The translations under genes were made by a program, and so were the position numbers. A DNA stretch of 64,000 nucleotides from an uncultured Erythrobacter sp. (GTDB taxonomy: Bacteria; Pseudomonadota; Alphaproteobacteria; Sphingomonadales; Sphingomonadaceae), in NCBI GenBank assembly GCA_947501215.1, contig CANMUS010000006.1, positions 1 through 64,000 of the forward strand, in the 5' to 3' direction. Shown piece by piece: positions 50,621-58,996 of this stretch (the first letter of the stretch is position 1; each line of letters starts with the position of its first letter). The notes under the pieces are model-generated. The model ran no database searches and was not told where the DNA came from. It saw only the letters and a list, made by a program, of their open reading frames with translations.

Positions 50621-50905
50621 TTACCCCAACCTCTTGTCGACGTTCAACCGGATCCCGTAGATTGTTACACCGAAGTGCGATTGGCGGCATGCAGGAAGGC
50701 TGAAACTGCCCTCGTGCCCGAGCACCTTCCAGATGGTCGATAGGTGGCCTACGGTCGCGCAGCCGGTCAACAACAGATAGCCGAGCGCCAGGCGATACAC
50801 CGCGGTGCGCTCGATCGGCGATTTCTCCGCCGCCCGGTAGCCCTCTTGCACGTCGAGCGCGAGAACGGCGAGGCGCCGAACGGCCGATCGAGGAATGCGC
50901 TGCAT
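50621..50905 (-). CDS. Hypothetical 94-aa protein beside IS5 element
   Basis: MQRIPRSAVRRLAVLALDVQ then EGYRAAEKSPIERTAVYRLA and LGYLLLTG. It has a moderately hydrophobic middle and no recognised family. Its start lies 25 bp from the IS5 end, so the IS has probably cut off its promoter. A ribosome binding site (GGGAG) is close to the ATG. Confidence 0.4.
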   Translation of the reverse strand: MQRIPRSAVRRLAVLALDVQEGYRAAEKSPIERTAVYRLALGYLLLTGCATVGHLSTIWKVLGHEGSFSLPACRQSHFGVTIYGIRLNVDKRLG

Positions 50906-50926
50906 CTGCTCCCATTGCACGCGTTG

Positions 50927-51711
50927 CTATGCTTCGTGGACAAAGGGTATCCAGAGTTTCACTGAGGCCAGCGCGACGAAGCCCAGGTAGGACTCCCTGG
51001 TTTTGTCGTAGCGGGTGGCTACCCTTCGCCAGTTCTTCAGCTTGTTGAACAGCCGCTCGACCAGGTTGCGCCAGCGGTACTTTGCGCGGTCGTGCGGAGC
51101 AGGCGTGCGGCGGTTGGCCTTTGCAGGGATGACCGCTTCGACGCCGGCAGCGGCGATCTCTTGGCGGATGGCATCGGCGTCATAGCCGCGGTCGGCGAGG
51201 AACGCTTCGATCCGACCCTCGATCATGCGGAACAGCGGAGCGAAGCCCTGTACATCGTGCGCCTGGCCGGGCGTCAGCACGAAGCCGAGCGGAAGCCCCC
51301 TGGCGTCGCATCTGGCGTGGGGCTTGGTGGTGAAGCCTCCTCGCGATCGGCCGAGCCCCTCTGTTTGCTGAGTCCCCTTTTTATGCCGACTGCACAATGA
51401 TGTGCTCGGACCACCGTGCTGTCGATCATATCGGCGGCTATATCGCGCCCCGCCAGTTCGGCCAGCGTCTCGAGCATGGCATCGAACACGCCGGTCGTGA
51501 CCCATCTTCGGTAGCGCCGGAAGACGCTGTTCCACTTGCCATACTCATCCGGCAAATGCCGCCACTGCGCACCGGTACGGGCGATCCACATCATGCCTTC
51601 GAAATAGCGGCGGTTATCCTGCGCAGGCCGGCAACCCCGCCCGCGCTCCGACGGCAGCAGCGGGCCGATCAGCTCCCACTCGTCATCCGAAACACCAATC
51701 CGCTCGCCCAA
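50927..51711 (-). CDS. IS5-family transposase, expressed by frameshifting
   Basis: DDE transposase in two overlapping frames. The first ends after DMIDSTVVRAHHCAVGIKRG; the second supplies TQQTEGLGRSRGGFTTK, FLADRGYDADAIRQEI and RWRNLVERLFNKLKNWRRVA. The junction, around 51375-51385, contains AAAAAGGGG on the coding strand, a plausible slippery site. TTG at 51711 has GGAGG 5 nt upstream; a GTG at 51744 is an alternative. The stop codon TAG is completed by the flanking TA, so it depends on the insertion site. Confidence 0.88.
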
Positions 51712-51777
51712 TGCCGCCTCCAAAAGGCAGCCTTGAATCAACACCCGAGTCTCAGGTCAAGCTTTGTCCACGAAGCC
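50930..51777 (-). mobile_element. IS5-family insertion sequence (848 bp)
   Basis: Terminal inverted repeats TGCTTCGTGGACAAAG (left) and CTTTGTCCACGAAGCC (right). TA dinucleotides flank both ends (50928-50929 and 51778-51779), which would be the target duplication. The two-frame transposase inside is typical of the IS427-like group. Confidence 0.88.
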
Positions 51778-51783
51778 TAACTT

Positions 51784-53670
51784 TCAAGAGCAAAGAGAGC
51801 TTATCGCAGTTGCAAGTTCATCCTCGGTGTACGGCTTGGAAAGGCGAGGTAGTTTTTGAGCCCGTCCCTCCGGCAGTTCCGCAAACCCTGATGCGATGAT
51901 TATTTTTAAGTCGGGGTCACGATCCCTTGCCCTCTCTGCCAATTCAGCCCCTGTCATACTTGGCATCGCATAATCTGTGATCATGAGGTCAATTTCTTCG
52001 TTCTCGAGGATTTCCAAGGCTGCTGCGCCAGATGAGGCTTCAAAAACCTGATAACCCATCTCTTCCAGGATCGTTGCTGTATTGAGGAGAATGATGCCAT
52101 CGTCATCGACAGCTAAGATACGCAATGAGGTATTCGATCGCTCTGTCGCAGGAGGTTTTTCTGGTCCTTCCGAGTGTTTCTGTTCCGCGATCTTCAATAG
52201 GATTCTTGCCGTAGTCCCTTCGCCAGGGACGCTATCGAGCAAAAAGCGCCCTCCGCATTGCTCGACCATGCCTCGGACCATGGAAAGACCTAGACCGGTG
52301 CCTTTGCCGACCTCCTTCGTTGTAAAGAACGGATCCATTGCTCGGGCTTGAGTATCGGCATCCATGCCTTCGCCCGTGTCTCTGACCAATAGTTCGACAA
52401 GAGTTTCGCCATCTCCTTCCGGCGCAACTTCAGTTGCAGTGATCACGATATTGCCGCCATTCGGCATCGCGTCCCGCGCATTAACTACCAGGTTCATGAC
52501 CGCCAACTCGATCTGGGCCGCGTCGGCAGTAACAAGTGACAGATGCTTGGGGAAATTTCTATGGATTGAAATGTTCGGTCCGATCGTGCGCTGAAGGAGT
52601 TCCGTCATTCCGTTGACGGACGCCTTCAAGTCCACTGACTCTAATTTTAATTCCTGCTTTCTTGCGAACGCGAGCATTCGTTGGGTCAGGGTCGCCCCTC
52701 GCTCTGCTGCGTGCGCCGCATTGCTCAGAAAATCATCGGCGTTTTCTCCCTTTTCGATCCGACGCCTGGCCAGCCTTATGCTGCTCAAAATCGCGGCTAG
52801 AATGTTATTGAAGTCATGGGCTACGCCTCCAGTAAGCTGGCCGATTGCCTCCATCTTTTGTGATTGGAAAAATTGCTCACGAGAGGCGTCAAGTTCCTCC
52901 TGCGCTAACTTGCGTTCGGTTAGATCTCGGGTGATCTTGGTGAAGCCCTTCAATTCGCCATCGTCGCCGCGTATCGGATCAATCACCACGCTCGCCCAGA
53001 AGCGACTGCCATCTTTGCGTTTACGCCAGCCTTCGGCCTCGAAGCGACCGTCCGTCCTGGCCTTTTCGAGTGCCTGCTCGGGAATGCCTGCTTCAAGGTC
53101 CTTTGCGGTATAAAAGCGTGAGAAATGACGTCCGATGATCTCTTCGGCTTTGTAGCCTTTGAACCTTTCGGCTCCAGCGTTCCAACTCGACACCTTCCCG
53201 GTCGGATCGAGCATATAAATTGCGTAATCTGTTACCCCTTGGACAAGCAGTCGAAATCGCTCCTCGCTTTCCCGCAAGGCAAGCTCAGCAGCCCTCCTTT
53301 CCGACAAATCCCTGGTGCTTTTTGCGAAACCAATGTGTTCGCCATTTTCCTCGAAGATCGGTTCGATTGCCGCGTTAGCCCAGAAGCGGCTGCCATCTTT
53401 GCGTACCCGCCAACCTTCTGCTTCATACTGACCTTCTTTCAGAGCCAGATGAAGCGCCCGGTCTGGCAGTGTTCGATCGCGGTCCTCGTCAGTATAGAAG
53501 CGAGAGAAGTGCTGGCCGATAATTTCATCGGCCTTATAGCCTTTCAGGCGCTCTGCTCCCGGGTTCCAACTTTTTACGACCCCTTCGCGATCGAGCATAT
53601 AGATCGCATAATCCTTGATACTCTTGATGAGCAGCTCAGCGTCCTCGCCCACTTTTGACAGCCCAGTCAT
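51784..53670 (-). CDS. Hybrid histidine kinase with two near-identical PAS domains
   Basis: A 628-aa cytoplasmic sensor: PAS 1 (about 10-125), PAS 2 (135-255), HisKA with phospho-His in GGVAHDFNNILAAI, HATPase (NLVVNARDAMPNGG, DTGEGM, GTGLGLSMVRG), and a C-terminal receiver (LRILAVDDDGI, MITDYAMPSMTGAEL, LSKPYTEDEL). The PAS domains share YAIYMLD, SWN-GAER-KGYKA-EIIG and HFSRFYT, so they arose by a recent duplication. It is flanked by the IS5 element and an inverted piece of it. Signal and output are unknown; no separate regulator is adjacent. Confidence 0.93.
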   Translation of the reverse strand: MTGLSKVGEDAELLIKSIKDYAIYMLDREGVVKSWNPGAERLKGYKADEIIGQHFSRFYTDEDRDRTLPDRALHLALKEGQYEAEGWRVRKDGSRFWANAAIEPIFEENGEHIGFAKSTRDLSERRAAELALRESEERFRLLVQGVTDYAIYMLDPTGKVSSWNAGAERFKGYKAEEIIGRHFSRFYTAKDLEAGIPEQALEKARTDGRFEAEGWRKRKDGSRFWASVVIDPIRGDDGELKGFTKITRDLTERKLAQEELDASREQFFQSQKMEAIGQLTGGVAHDFNNILAAILSSIRLARRRIEKGENADDFLSNAAHAAERGATLTQRMLAFARKQELKLESVDLKASVNGMTELLQRTIGPNISIHRNFPKHLSLVTADAAQIELAVMNLVVNARDAMPNGGNIVITATEVAPEGDGETLVELLVRDTGEGMDADTQARAMDPFFTTKEVGKGTGLGLSMVRGMVEQCGGRFLLDSVPGEGTTARILLKIAEQKHSEGPEKPPATERSNTSLRILAVDDDGIILLNTATILEEMGYQVFEASSGAAALEILENEEIDLMITDYAMPSMTGAELAERARDRDPDLKIIIASGFAELPEGRAQKLPRLSKPYTEDELATAISSLCS

Positions 53671-53778
53671 CGTTGTGAATACCCCAATGCGACTAACTCA
53701 CCTCTGTTCTGCTTCGTTCCGTAGAGGACCTGAACTGAGCCCTCGGTTCCTAATTTTCTAGCGGTAAATTAACAAGAA

Positions 53779-53879
53779 GGCGAAGGGTAGCCACCCGCTA
53801 CGACAAAACCAGGGAGTCCTACCTGGGCTTCGTCGCGCTGGCCTCAGTGAAACTCTGGATACCCTTTGTCCACGAAGCC
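53779..53879 (+). mobile_element. 101-bp inverted fragment of the IS5 element
   Basis: Matches, in reverse orientation, the last 100 bp of the IS at 50930-51030, including the TTTGTCCACGAAGCC end, and is followed by TAG as in a typical insertion. It encodes only the transposase C-terminus (SYLGFVALASVKLW...). The inner junction at 53779 is abrupt. Confidence 0.92.
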
Positions 53880-54009
53880 TAGAACAAAAAGACAGGTAAC
53901 TTGCGAAGGCTTCCGCTGATCCGAGGGAGTGTTCTCAGTCAAACCTCTGGTCCCGAAGGCTCGCGATCAACATGCGGAATCGGCGAAAATTGTACCGCCC
54001 GCATTTGTC

Positions 54010-54210
54010 TCAGTGCGGCAAAGGGGCGTCAGCCTCGTTCAATTTAACATATCGACGCGCGACATTCCTCCAGAGCTGCTTGCCTCCGTGGTCGCCTTCC
54101 GCGTCAAAATGCAGGACACGTTCGGCGATGAACCTCTCGCCATCCTCGCCGTGTTCACGATCGACCCAGAGCGCCATGGCCCATAGTTCCTGTTCACGCG
54201 TCACAGCCAT
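54010..54210 (-). CDS. DUF6961-like small protein
   Basis: A 66-aa protein, MAVTREQELWAMALWVDREH then GEDGERFIAERVLHFDAEGD and WRNVARRYVKLNEA. The TREQELWA-AL-VER-HG-DA-RFIAERI pattern fits a short helical family I recall from sphingomonads as DUF6961. The start is chosen at ATG 54210. Function unknown. Confidence 0.65.
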   Translation of the reverse strand: MAVTREQELWAMALWVDREHGEDGERFIAERVLHFDAEGDHGGKQLWRNVARRYVKLNEADAPLPH

Positions 54211-54309
54211 GACCACACCCACCGCGCGGCTAAGACCAGCACCCAGATATGGAAGGCCAGGAGCAGGCTGAATTCGACGTAAAGGATGGCCCGCTCGAAA
54301 CTCACTAAT

Positions 54310-54660
54310 CTAGCACCACGGCTCGCGACGGCCGGACCAAGTTCGAGCTAACCCTTCCGAAACGATCTGGTCGCCAATCGATCGCCCTAAACGATGCAGC
54401 ACAGCCAGCGTCCGACCGTAGCGATCATTGCCAGACCGGCTGATTGTGAACGGACCAGCGTTCAAAAGCTGAATCAGCCGACTGCGTGCGCTAAGCGCCA
54501 AGTTTCGCTCAGAAGCACACTGTCCGTTCAATTCCGGCGTCTCGATGTCGGCGATGCGGATTTTTTCGCCTTCGATCCAAACCGTGTCGCCATCATGGAC
54601 GCAGTGGTCGCGGGGGCCAGGCGAGCAGACGGCGAGTGCAGCGGTGGCAAGTAGAAGCAT
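54310..54660 (-). CDS. Exported SNase-like (thermonuclease) protein
   Basis: A 116-aa protein with a signal sequence and an OB-fold nuclease pattern: DGDTVWIEGEKIRIADIETP, followed by ERNLALSARSRLIQLL and DRYGRTLAVLHRLGRSIGDQ. The calcium-site Asp of HDGDT and the catalytic Arg of KIRI/GRTLA are visible. It ends shortly after LARTWSGRREPWC, as in short alphaproteobacterial members. Likely periplasmic or secreted. Confidence 0.8.
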   Translation of the reverse strand: MLLLATAALAVCSPGPRDHCVHDGDTVWIEGEKIRIADIETPELNGQCASERNLALSARSRLIQLLNAGPFTISRSGNDRYGRTLAVLHRLGRSIGDQIVSEGLARTWSGRREPWC

Positions 54661-54741
54661 GTCGCCAGCTTAGCGGCAGTTTCCAATTTTTCCTACTCGG
54701 AACAAATGTGAAACATAGGCGATCCCGATTCGGAGATTGAC

Positions 54742-54834
54742 ATGATTATTTTGGATGCCCCGATTGTCGCTGCCTTTGCAGCCTTGCTGACTGCCGTCTC
54801 GGCACTGGTCTGGTCGTTGAGACGTAAACCGTGA
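54742..54834 (+). CDS. 30-aa single-span membrane microprotein near attR
   Basis: ATG to TGA, MIILDAPIVAAFAALLTAVS then ALVWSLRRKP: one hydrophobic helix with a basic tail. GGAG lies 8 nt before the ATG and TTGACA immediately before it. It has the same length as the microproteins at 29721 and 43123 but no clear sequence relation. Function unknown. Confidence 0.65.
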   Translation: MIILDAPIVAAFAALLTAVSALVWSLRRKP

Positions 54835-55165
54835 ACAGCAAGCGGCTACATGGCATCGGTGATTTTCGCTGACATGGCTACAGTTTGGAGATGGATTGCC
54901 GCTCCTGCGGTCCGGTCGCTATTCTTGATCCTAGAGACCTCATAATGACATCGGGTCTATCCGTTCGTTGGCTCTTGAAGCCCGAGTCACCATTGCCGAA
55001 GAGGCCGCAAACGGACCGACATTGGGTTCAAGCGGGTACCGTACGGCTAAATCCTAGAACGAAGCCATTGACCGAAAATCTGAACCGCCTCATGGATACC
55101 CCAGCAAGCTTGCTGTAAAATCGACTGTAAAATTTGCAGTGACGTCGCAGCCAAGTGATTGATTT
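54835..55165. other. Right end of the island, no supported gene
   Basis: About 330 bp between the microprotein and tRNA-Gly. Open frames are present but unconvincing. The last 60 bp contain the CTGTAAAA repeats and the sequence that must now serve as promoter for the tRNA. Confidence 0.5.
55113..55132. promoter_or_regulatory. CTGTAAAA repeats inside attR (possible arm sites and tRNA promoter)
   Basis: CTGTAAAA at 55113-55120 and 55125-55132, same orientation as those at the left end. The second forms TGTAAAAT, an extended -10-like element about 33 bp before the tRNA, so the same bases may both bind the integrase and drive the restored tRNA-Gly. Confidence 0.5.
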
Positions 55166-55239
55166 GCGGGTGTAGCTCAATGGTAGAGCAGCAGCTTCCC
55201 AAGCTGACGACGAGGGTTCGATTCCCTTCACCCGCTCCA
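55166..55239 (+). tRNA. tRNA-Gly(CCC), intact copy at attR
   Basis: Complete 74-nt tRNA with acceptor stem GCGGGTG/CACCCGC, anticodon loop TTCCCAA (anticodon CCC), T-loop GGTTCGATTCC and encoded CCA. Bases 1-40 are the duplicated segment supplied by the island; bases 41-74 are original chromosome. It ends 1 bp before the stop codon of the convergent PLP-enzyme gene. Confidence 0.97.
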
Positions 55240-55240
55240 T

Positions 55241-56320
55241 TCAGAACCTGCCGGTCTCGAAGAACCCCCTGATCCGCTCGCGCGGCTCCGCCACGTCCAG
55301 GCCCTTCGCTTCGAGCCAGTCGGCATCGAAGATCGTGTCGGCATAGCGCGCGCCGTCGTCGCACAGGATCGAGACGATCGAGCCTGCCTCGCCCCGCGCA
55401 GCCATTTCGGCGGCGATGATGGCGCAGACCCACACGTTGGTGCCGGTCGATCCGCCGCAGCGGCGGCCGAGCCGCTCGCTGACTTCATGTGCGGCGGCGA
55501 TGGAGCAGGCGTCGGGCACGGCTTCCATCCGGTCGATCACGTCGGGCAAGAAGCTCGGCTCGACCCGCTGACGCCCGATCCCCTCGATACAGCCGGAGGA
55601 ATGCTCGACCCGGGTGACCGACCGGTCGGCCCAGTGGCGGTGGAAAACCGAGCCTTCGGGATCGGCGACGCAGACTTTCGTGTCGTGCCGGTTGTAGCGG
55701 GCGAAGCGGCCGATGGTGGCCGATGTTCCGCCTGTTCCAGCCCCGCAGACAATCCAGCGCGGCACCGGATGCGGTTCGCGCGCCATCTGGGCGAAGATCG
55801 ATTCGGCGATATTGTTGTTCGCGCGCCAGTCGGTCGCACGCTCGGCGAAGGTGAACTGGTCGATATAGTGGCCATTGAGATCGTCGGCGAGCGCCTGGGC
55901 GGCGGCATACATCTCGCCCGGCGCATCGACGAAATGACATTCGCCGCCGTGGAACTGGATCGCCTCGATCTTCGGCTTTGCAGTCGAGCGCGGAACCACA
56001 GCGATGAAGCGTAGGCCCAGCATGCGAGCAAAATACGCTTCGGAAACCGCAGTCGATCCGCTCGACGCTTCGATTACCGGCGTGCCTTCGCAGATCCAGC
56101 CATTGCACAGGCCATAGAGGAACAGCGACCGCGCCAACCGGTGCTTGAGGCTGCCGGTCGGGTGACTGGACTCGTCCTTCAGATAGATCGCGATGTCGGG
56201 CAGTGCGGGGACGGGCAGGGGGATGAGATGCGTGTCGGCCGAGCGCGTGAAATCCGCCTCGATCCGCCCGATCGCCCAATTCACCCATTCGCGTTCGCTT
56301 ACTCGCTGTCGCCCTGTCAC
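55241..56320 (-). CDS. PLP-dependent cysteine synthase family protein
   Basis: A 359-aa fold-type II PLP enzyme: KDESSHPTGSLKHRLARSLF (cofactor Lys in SLKHR), IEASSGSTAVSEAYFARMLG, VCGAGTGGTSATIGRF (phosphate loop) and CDDGARYADTIF at the end. Relatives are cysteine synthases and the less characterised 'PLP-dependent cysteine synthase family'; the substrate is not certain. The GTG start overlaps the SDR stop (GTGA), so the two genes are coupled. Confidence 0.85.
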   Translation of the reverse strand: MTGRQRVSEREWVNWAIGRIEADFTRSADTHLIPLPVPALPDIAIYLKDESSHPTGSLKHRLARSLFLYGLCNGWICEGTPVIEASSGSTAVSEAYFARMLGLRFIAVVPRSTAKPKIEAIQFHGGECHFVDAPGEMYAAAQALADDLNGHYIDQFTFAERATDWRANNNIAESIFAQMAREPHPVPRWIVCGAGTGGTSATIGRFARYNRHDTKVCVADPEGSVFHRHWADRSVTRVEHSSGCIEGIGRQRVEPSFLPDVIDRMEAVPDACSIAAAHEVSERLGRRCGGSTGTNVWVCAIIAAEMAARGEAGSIVSILCDDGARYADTIFDADWLEAKGLDVAEPRERIRGFFETGRF

Positions 56321-57111
56321 TTGGGCGGCATCCGGATCGCTCCGTCCAGCCGGAACTGGTGGCCGTTGATGTAGCTGTTTCGCGCGATCTCCAGGATCAG
56401 CGAGGCGAATTCCTCGGGATGGCCGAGCCGCTTGGGGAAGGGGACGCTGGCGTTGAGCTGGTCCCACATCTGCGGATTGCGGTCTTTCATGCCGAGCATC
56501 AGCGGCGTCGCGAATATGCCGGGCATCACCGAGTTCACGCGGATGCCGATGTCCATCAGGTCGCGCGCCATCGGCAGGACGAGGCCGTTCACCCCGGCCT
56601 TGCAGCTGCCGTAGATCACCTGGCCGATCTGCCCGTCCTGCGCCGCCACGCTGGCGGTCAGCGTGACGCAGCCGCGCTCCCCGTCCTCGTTCAGCGGTTC
56701 GGAGTTCGCCATGCCGAGCGCGGACAGGCTGGCAATGCGATAGGAAGAGACGAGGATGCCCTCGGCGCCGAAGGCATAATCCTCGGTCGCGAGCCGCTTG
56801 TAGCGTCCGTTCTCCTTGTCCCAGCCGAGCGTCTTGCCGCGCCGACTGGTCATCGCGCAATGGACCGTCACGCGTTCCTGCCCGTGCGCTTCGCGTGCTG
56901 CTGCGAAGCCGTCGACCACAGACTGCTCGTCGGTAATGTCGACCCGGGCGAATGTGCCGCCGATGGCCTCGGCATGCGCCTTGCCGCTATCCTCGTCGAT
57001 GTCGAAGATCGTCACCTTGAGGCCCGCATCCGCCAGTGCCTGCGCGCTGGCCTTTCCGAGGCCCGACGCCCCACCCGTGACGACTGCTGCCATGCCTGCC
57101 TTGAGTTCCAT
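56317..57111 (-). CDS. Short-chain dehydrogenase/reductase (3-hydroxyacyl-CoA dehydrogenase type)
   Basis: A 264-aa SDR. The cofactor loop TGGASGLGKA, FDIDEDSG (acidic residue, NAD preference), TASVAAQDGQIGQVIYGSCK with catalytic Ser, Tyr and Lys, and NSVMPGIFATPLM match the HSD17B10-like group, which oxidises short branched or straight 3-hydroxyacyl-CoAs. The usual NNAG motif reads HCAM, which is odd. Coupled to the PLP-enzyme gene. Confidence 0.82.
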   Translation of the reverse strand: MELKAGMAAVVTGGASGLGKASAQALADAGLKVTIFDIDEDSGKAHAEAIGGTFARVDITDEQSVVDGFAAAREAHGQERVTVHCAMTSRRGKTLGWDKENGRYKRLATEDYAFGAEGILVSSYRIASLSALGMANSEPLNEDGERGCVTLTASVAAQDGQIGQVIYGSCKAGVNGLVLPMARDLMDIGIRVNSVMPGIFATPLMLGMKDRNPQMWDQLNASVPFPKRLGHPEEFASLILEIARNSYINGHQFRLDGAIRMPPK

Positions 57112-57190
57112 CGCCTGCTCCTCAACCTTTGCCTGAAAATCTGACGTGCTATCGCACGGGTGCACGGCAAAGCCAAAGGGGCGATCGCAG

Positions 57191-57751
57191 ATGACATCCT
57201 TCCTGTTCGCAATGGTGGCGAGCTTCCTCGCCGCGACGGGATCGCGTGACCAGCTGCTCGTCGCGCATCTGCGGGAGCGATTGGGAGGTTCGTACGCGTT
57301 GCTGCTGCTGGCGATAACGACAGCCATCGCGACCGCGTTCATCGCCGCGTGGTTCGGGGGGACCCTCGCCGGGCAGCTTTCGAGCGATGCGGCGACCATG
57401 TTCGTCGCGATCGCCATGCTGCTGGCGGCGGTCGAGTGCGCCTGGCCGAACCGCGCTCGCACGCCACAGGAACCGACGCGGTCGCTCGGCGCAATCGGGA
57501 TCGTGCTGTTCCTGAGGCAGCTGACTGATTCCTCGCGTTTCCTGATCGCAGCATTTGCTGCCGCGCTCGCGTCGCCGATGCTGGCGGCGAGCGGCGGCGC
57601 AATCGGGGGGGCGGCCGCGGTTTGCTTCGGCTGGTTCCTGGGCGGAAAGCTGGAGCATCTGCCACTACGGCTCATTCGCCTGTGTCTTGCAGCCGTGCTA
57701 TTTCTGCTCGCTGTATGGATCGGCCTGACCGCACGCGGGTTGATCGGTTAG
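57191..57751 (+). CDS. GDT1/TMEM165 (UPF0016)-like membrane protein, motif degenerate
   Basis: A 186-aa protein with about six hydrophobic helices in two halves, the layout of the GDT1 cation exchangers (manganese or calcium). The signature ExGD(K/R)(T/S) should occur in each half; the corresponding places read ATGSRDQLL and LTDSSRFLI, so the acidic residues that bind the cation are altered. The start at 57191 lies 79 bp from the divergent SDR start. Confidence 0.65.
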   Translation: MTSFLFAMVASFLAATGSRDQLLVAHLRERLGGSYALLLLAITTAIATAFIAAWFGGTLAGQLSSDAATMFVAIAMLLAAVECAWPNRARTPQEPTRSLGAIGIVLFLRQLTDSSRFLIAAFAAALASPMLAASGGAIGGAAAVCFGWFLGGKLEHLPLRLIRLCLAAVLFLLAVWIGLTARGLIG

Positions 57752-57841
57752 ATCGATCACAATCTCAAGGAAGCTCATGGAAACCGATTGATCGGCTGTC
57801 CGTTGATAATACGTAATCCGAAGATAAAAGGGAAATTCGAT

Positions 57842-58303
57842 ATGGCCGAACTCGGCGACAATGCGAAAGTCGGACTCGTCTCTGCGCTCAATGGCGCGCT
57901 GGCGGACACGATGGCGCTCTATTTCAAGACGAAGAACTTCCACTGGCACGTTGCGGGGCCGCGCTTTCGCGATCTCCATGTCCTGTTCGACGAACAGGCC
58001 GCCCAGCTGATCGGCACCGTAGACGATCTTGGCGAGCGCGTGCGCAAGAACGACGAATACACGCTGACCTCGATCGGGATGGTGCAGTCCGAAACCCGCA
58101 TCAAGGACCAGGACGACGTTACTCTTACCGCCGATGCCATGGTCGCGGAACTTCGCGACGACAACCGCCTGCTCCACAAGCGCCTCGGCGAAGTGAAGGA
58201 AGCGGCCGAAGAGGTCGGTGACAACGCCACCAGCGGTATCGTCGACGACTGGATCGACCAGTGCGAGGAGCGGATCTGGTTCCTCAACCAGACATCCAAG
58301 TAA
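57842..58303 (+). CDS. dps: Dps-family ferritin-like DNA-binding protein
   Basis: A 153-aa member of the Dps/starvation protein family: YFKTKNFHWHVAGPRFRDLH and LFDEQAAQL carry the ferroxidase ligands (His, His, Asp, Glu) at the dimer interface. The shells store iron and protect DNA against peroxide. The N-terminus is short, without a long basic tail, so DNA binding may be weak. A strong hairpin follows the gene. Confidence 0.9.
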   Translation: MAELGDNAKVGLVSALNGALADTMALYFKTKNFHWHVAGPRFRDLHVLFDEQAAQLIGTVDDLGERVRKNDEYTLTSIGMVQSETRIKDQDDVTLTADAMVAELRDDNRLLHKRLGEVKEAAEEVGDNATSGIVDDWIDQCEERIWFLNQTSK

Positions 58304-58328
58304 GCGAATAGCTATTCGTGACATGTCC

Positions 58329-58358
58329 GGCCGCCTTCACCCTTGGGTGCGGGCGGCC
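58329..58358 (+). terminator. Strong hairpin after dps
   Basis: GGCCGCC (58329-58335) pairs with GGCGGCC (58352-58358) and an inner CACCC/GGGTG extends the stem. Only a short TT follows, so it is a terminator-like structure between dps and pgl. Confidence 0.6.
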
Positions 58359-58375
58359 TTCGTGTATCAGAGGAC

Positions 58376-58996
58376 ATGGCTGACATTACATTGATCGAAA
58401 ATGCGGACGATGCGGCGATTGCCGAGTGGTTCGCGCGCGAAATCGGCACGCGGATGGCGCAGAACGACGGACCGGTTACCATCACCGTCCCCGGCGGCTC
58501 GACGCCCTTTCCCATCATGGAGAAGCTGCTCGAAGAAGATCTGGACTGGTCCCGCCTCGTTGTATGGCCGGGCGACGACCGGATCGTGCCGGAGGACCAC
58601 GAGGCGTCCAACACCGGCAAGCTGCGTGCCCTGTTCGAGCCTGCCGGGGCCGAGGTCGTCACGCTGACGGTAATGGAGGCCGTGCCCCATTTCGATCTCG
58701 CATGGCTGGGCATGGGCGCGGATGGCCACATTGCCTCGCTTTTTCCCAATACCGACCCGCAACCAGACGATCCGCGGCCGATCCTGCGTCTGACGCCCGA
58801 TCCGCTTCCGCCGGAGGCCCCCTTCGATCGGATCACCCTGACCATGCCCTCGCTGCTTGCCAGCGACGCGCTCGTCTTCGTCATGCGCGGGCAGGAGAAG
58901 CGCGCGGTGTTCGATGCGGCGGCGGCGGGGGAGAACGATTTGCCGATTGCGCGGCTGCTCGGCGCGGCTAAGCAACAGGTGACATGCTTCGTCTGA
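58376..58996 (+). CDS. pgl: 6-phosphogluconolactonase
   Basis: A 206-aa hydrolase of the pentose phosphate/Entner-Doudoroff entry step. VTITVPGGSTPFPIMEKL, WPGDDRIVPEDHEASN and DLAWLGMGADGHIASLFPNT are typical and include the catalytic His of GADGHIASLFP. It is shorter than the usual 230 residues but has the family blocks. The Nudix gene starts 12 bp before its stop, so the pair is co-translated. Confidence 0.93.
   Translation: MADITLIENADDAAIAEWFAREIGTRMAQNDGPVTITVPGGSTPFPIMEKLLEEDLDWSRLVVWPGDDRIVPEDHEASNTGKLRALFEPAGAEVVTLTVMEAVPHFDLAWLGMGADGHIASLFPNTDPQPDDPRPILRLTPDPLPPEAPFDRITLTMPSLLASDALVFVMRGQEKRAVFDAAAAGENDLPIARLLGAAKQQVTCFV

Noticed and set aside
54885..55118. 77-codon frame near attR
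   Set aside because: It covers the candidate arm sites, lacks a ribosome binding site and has no recognisable content.
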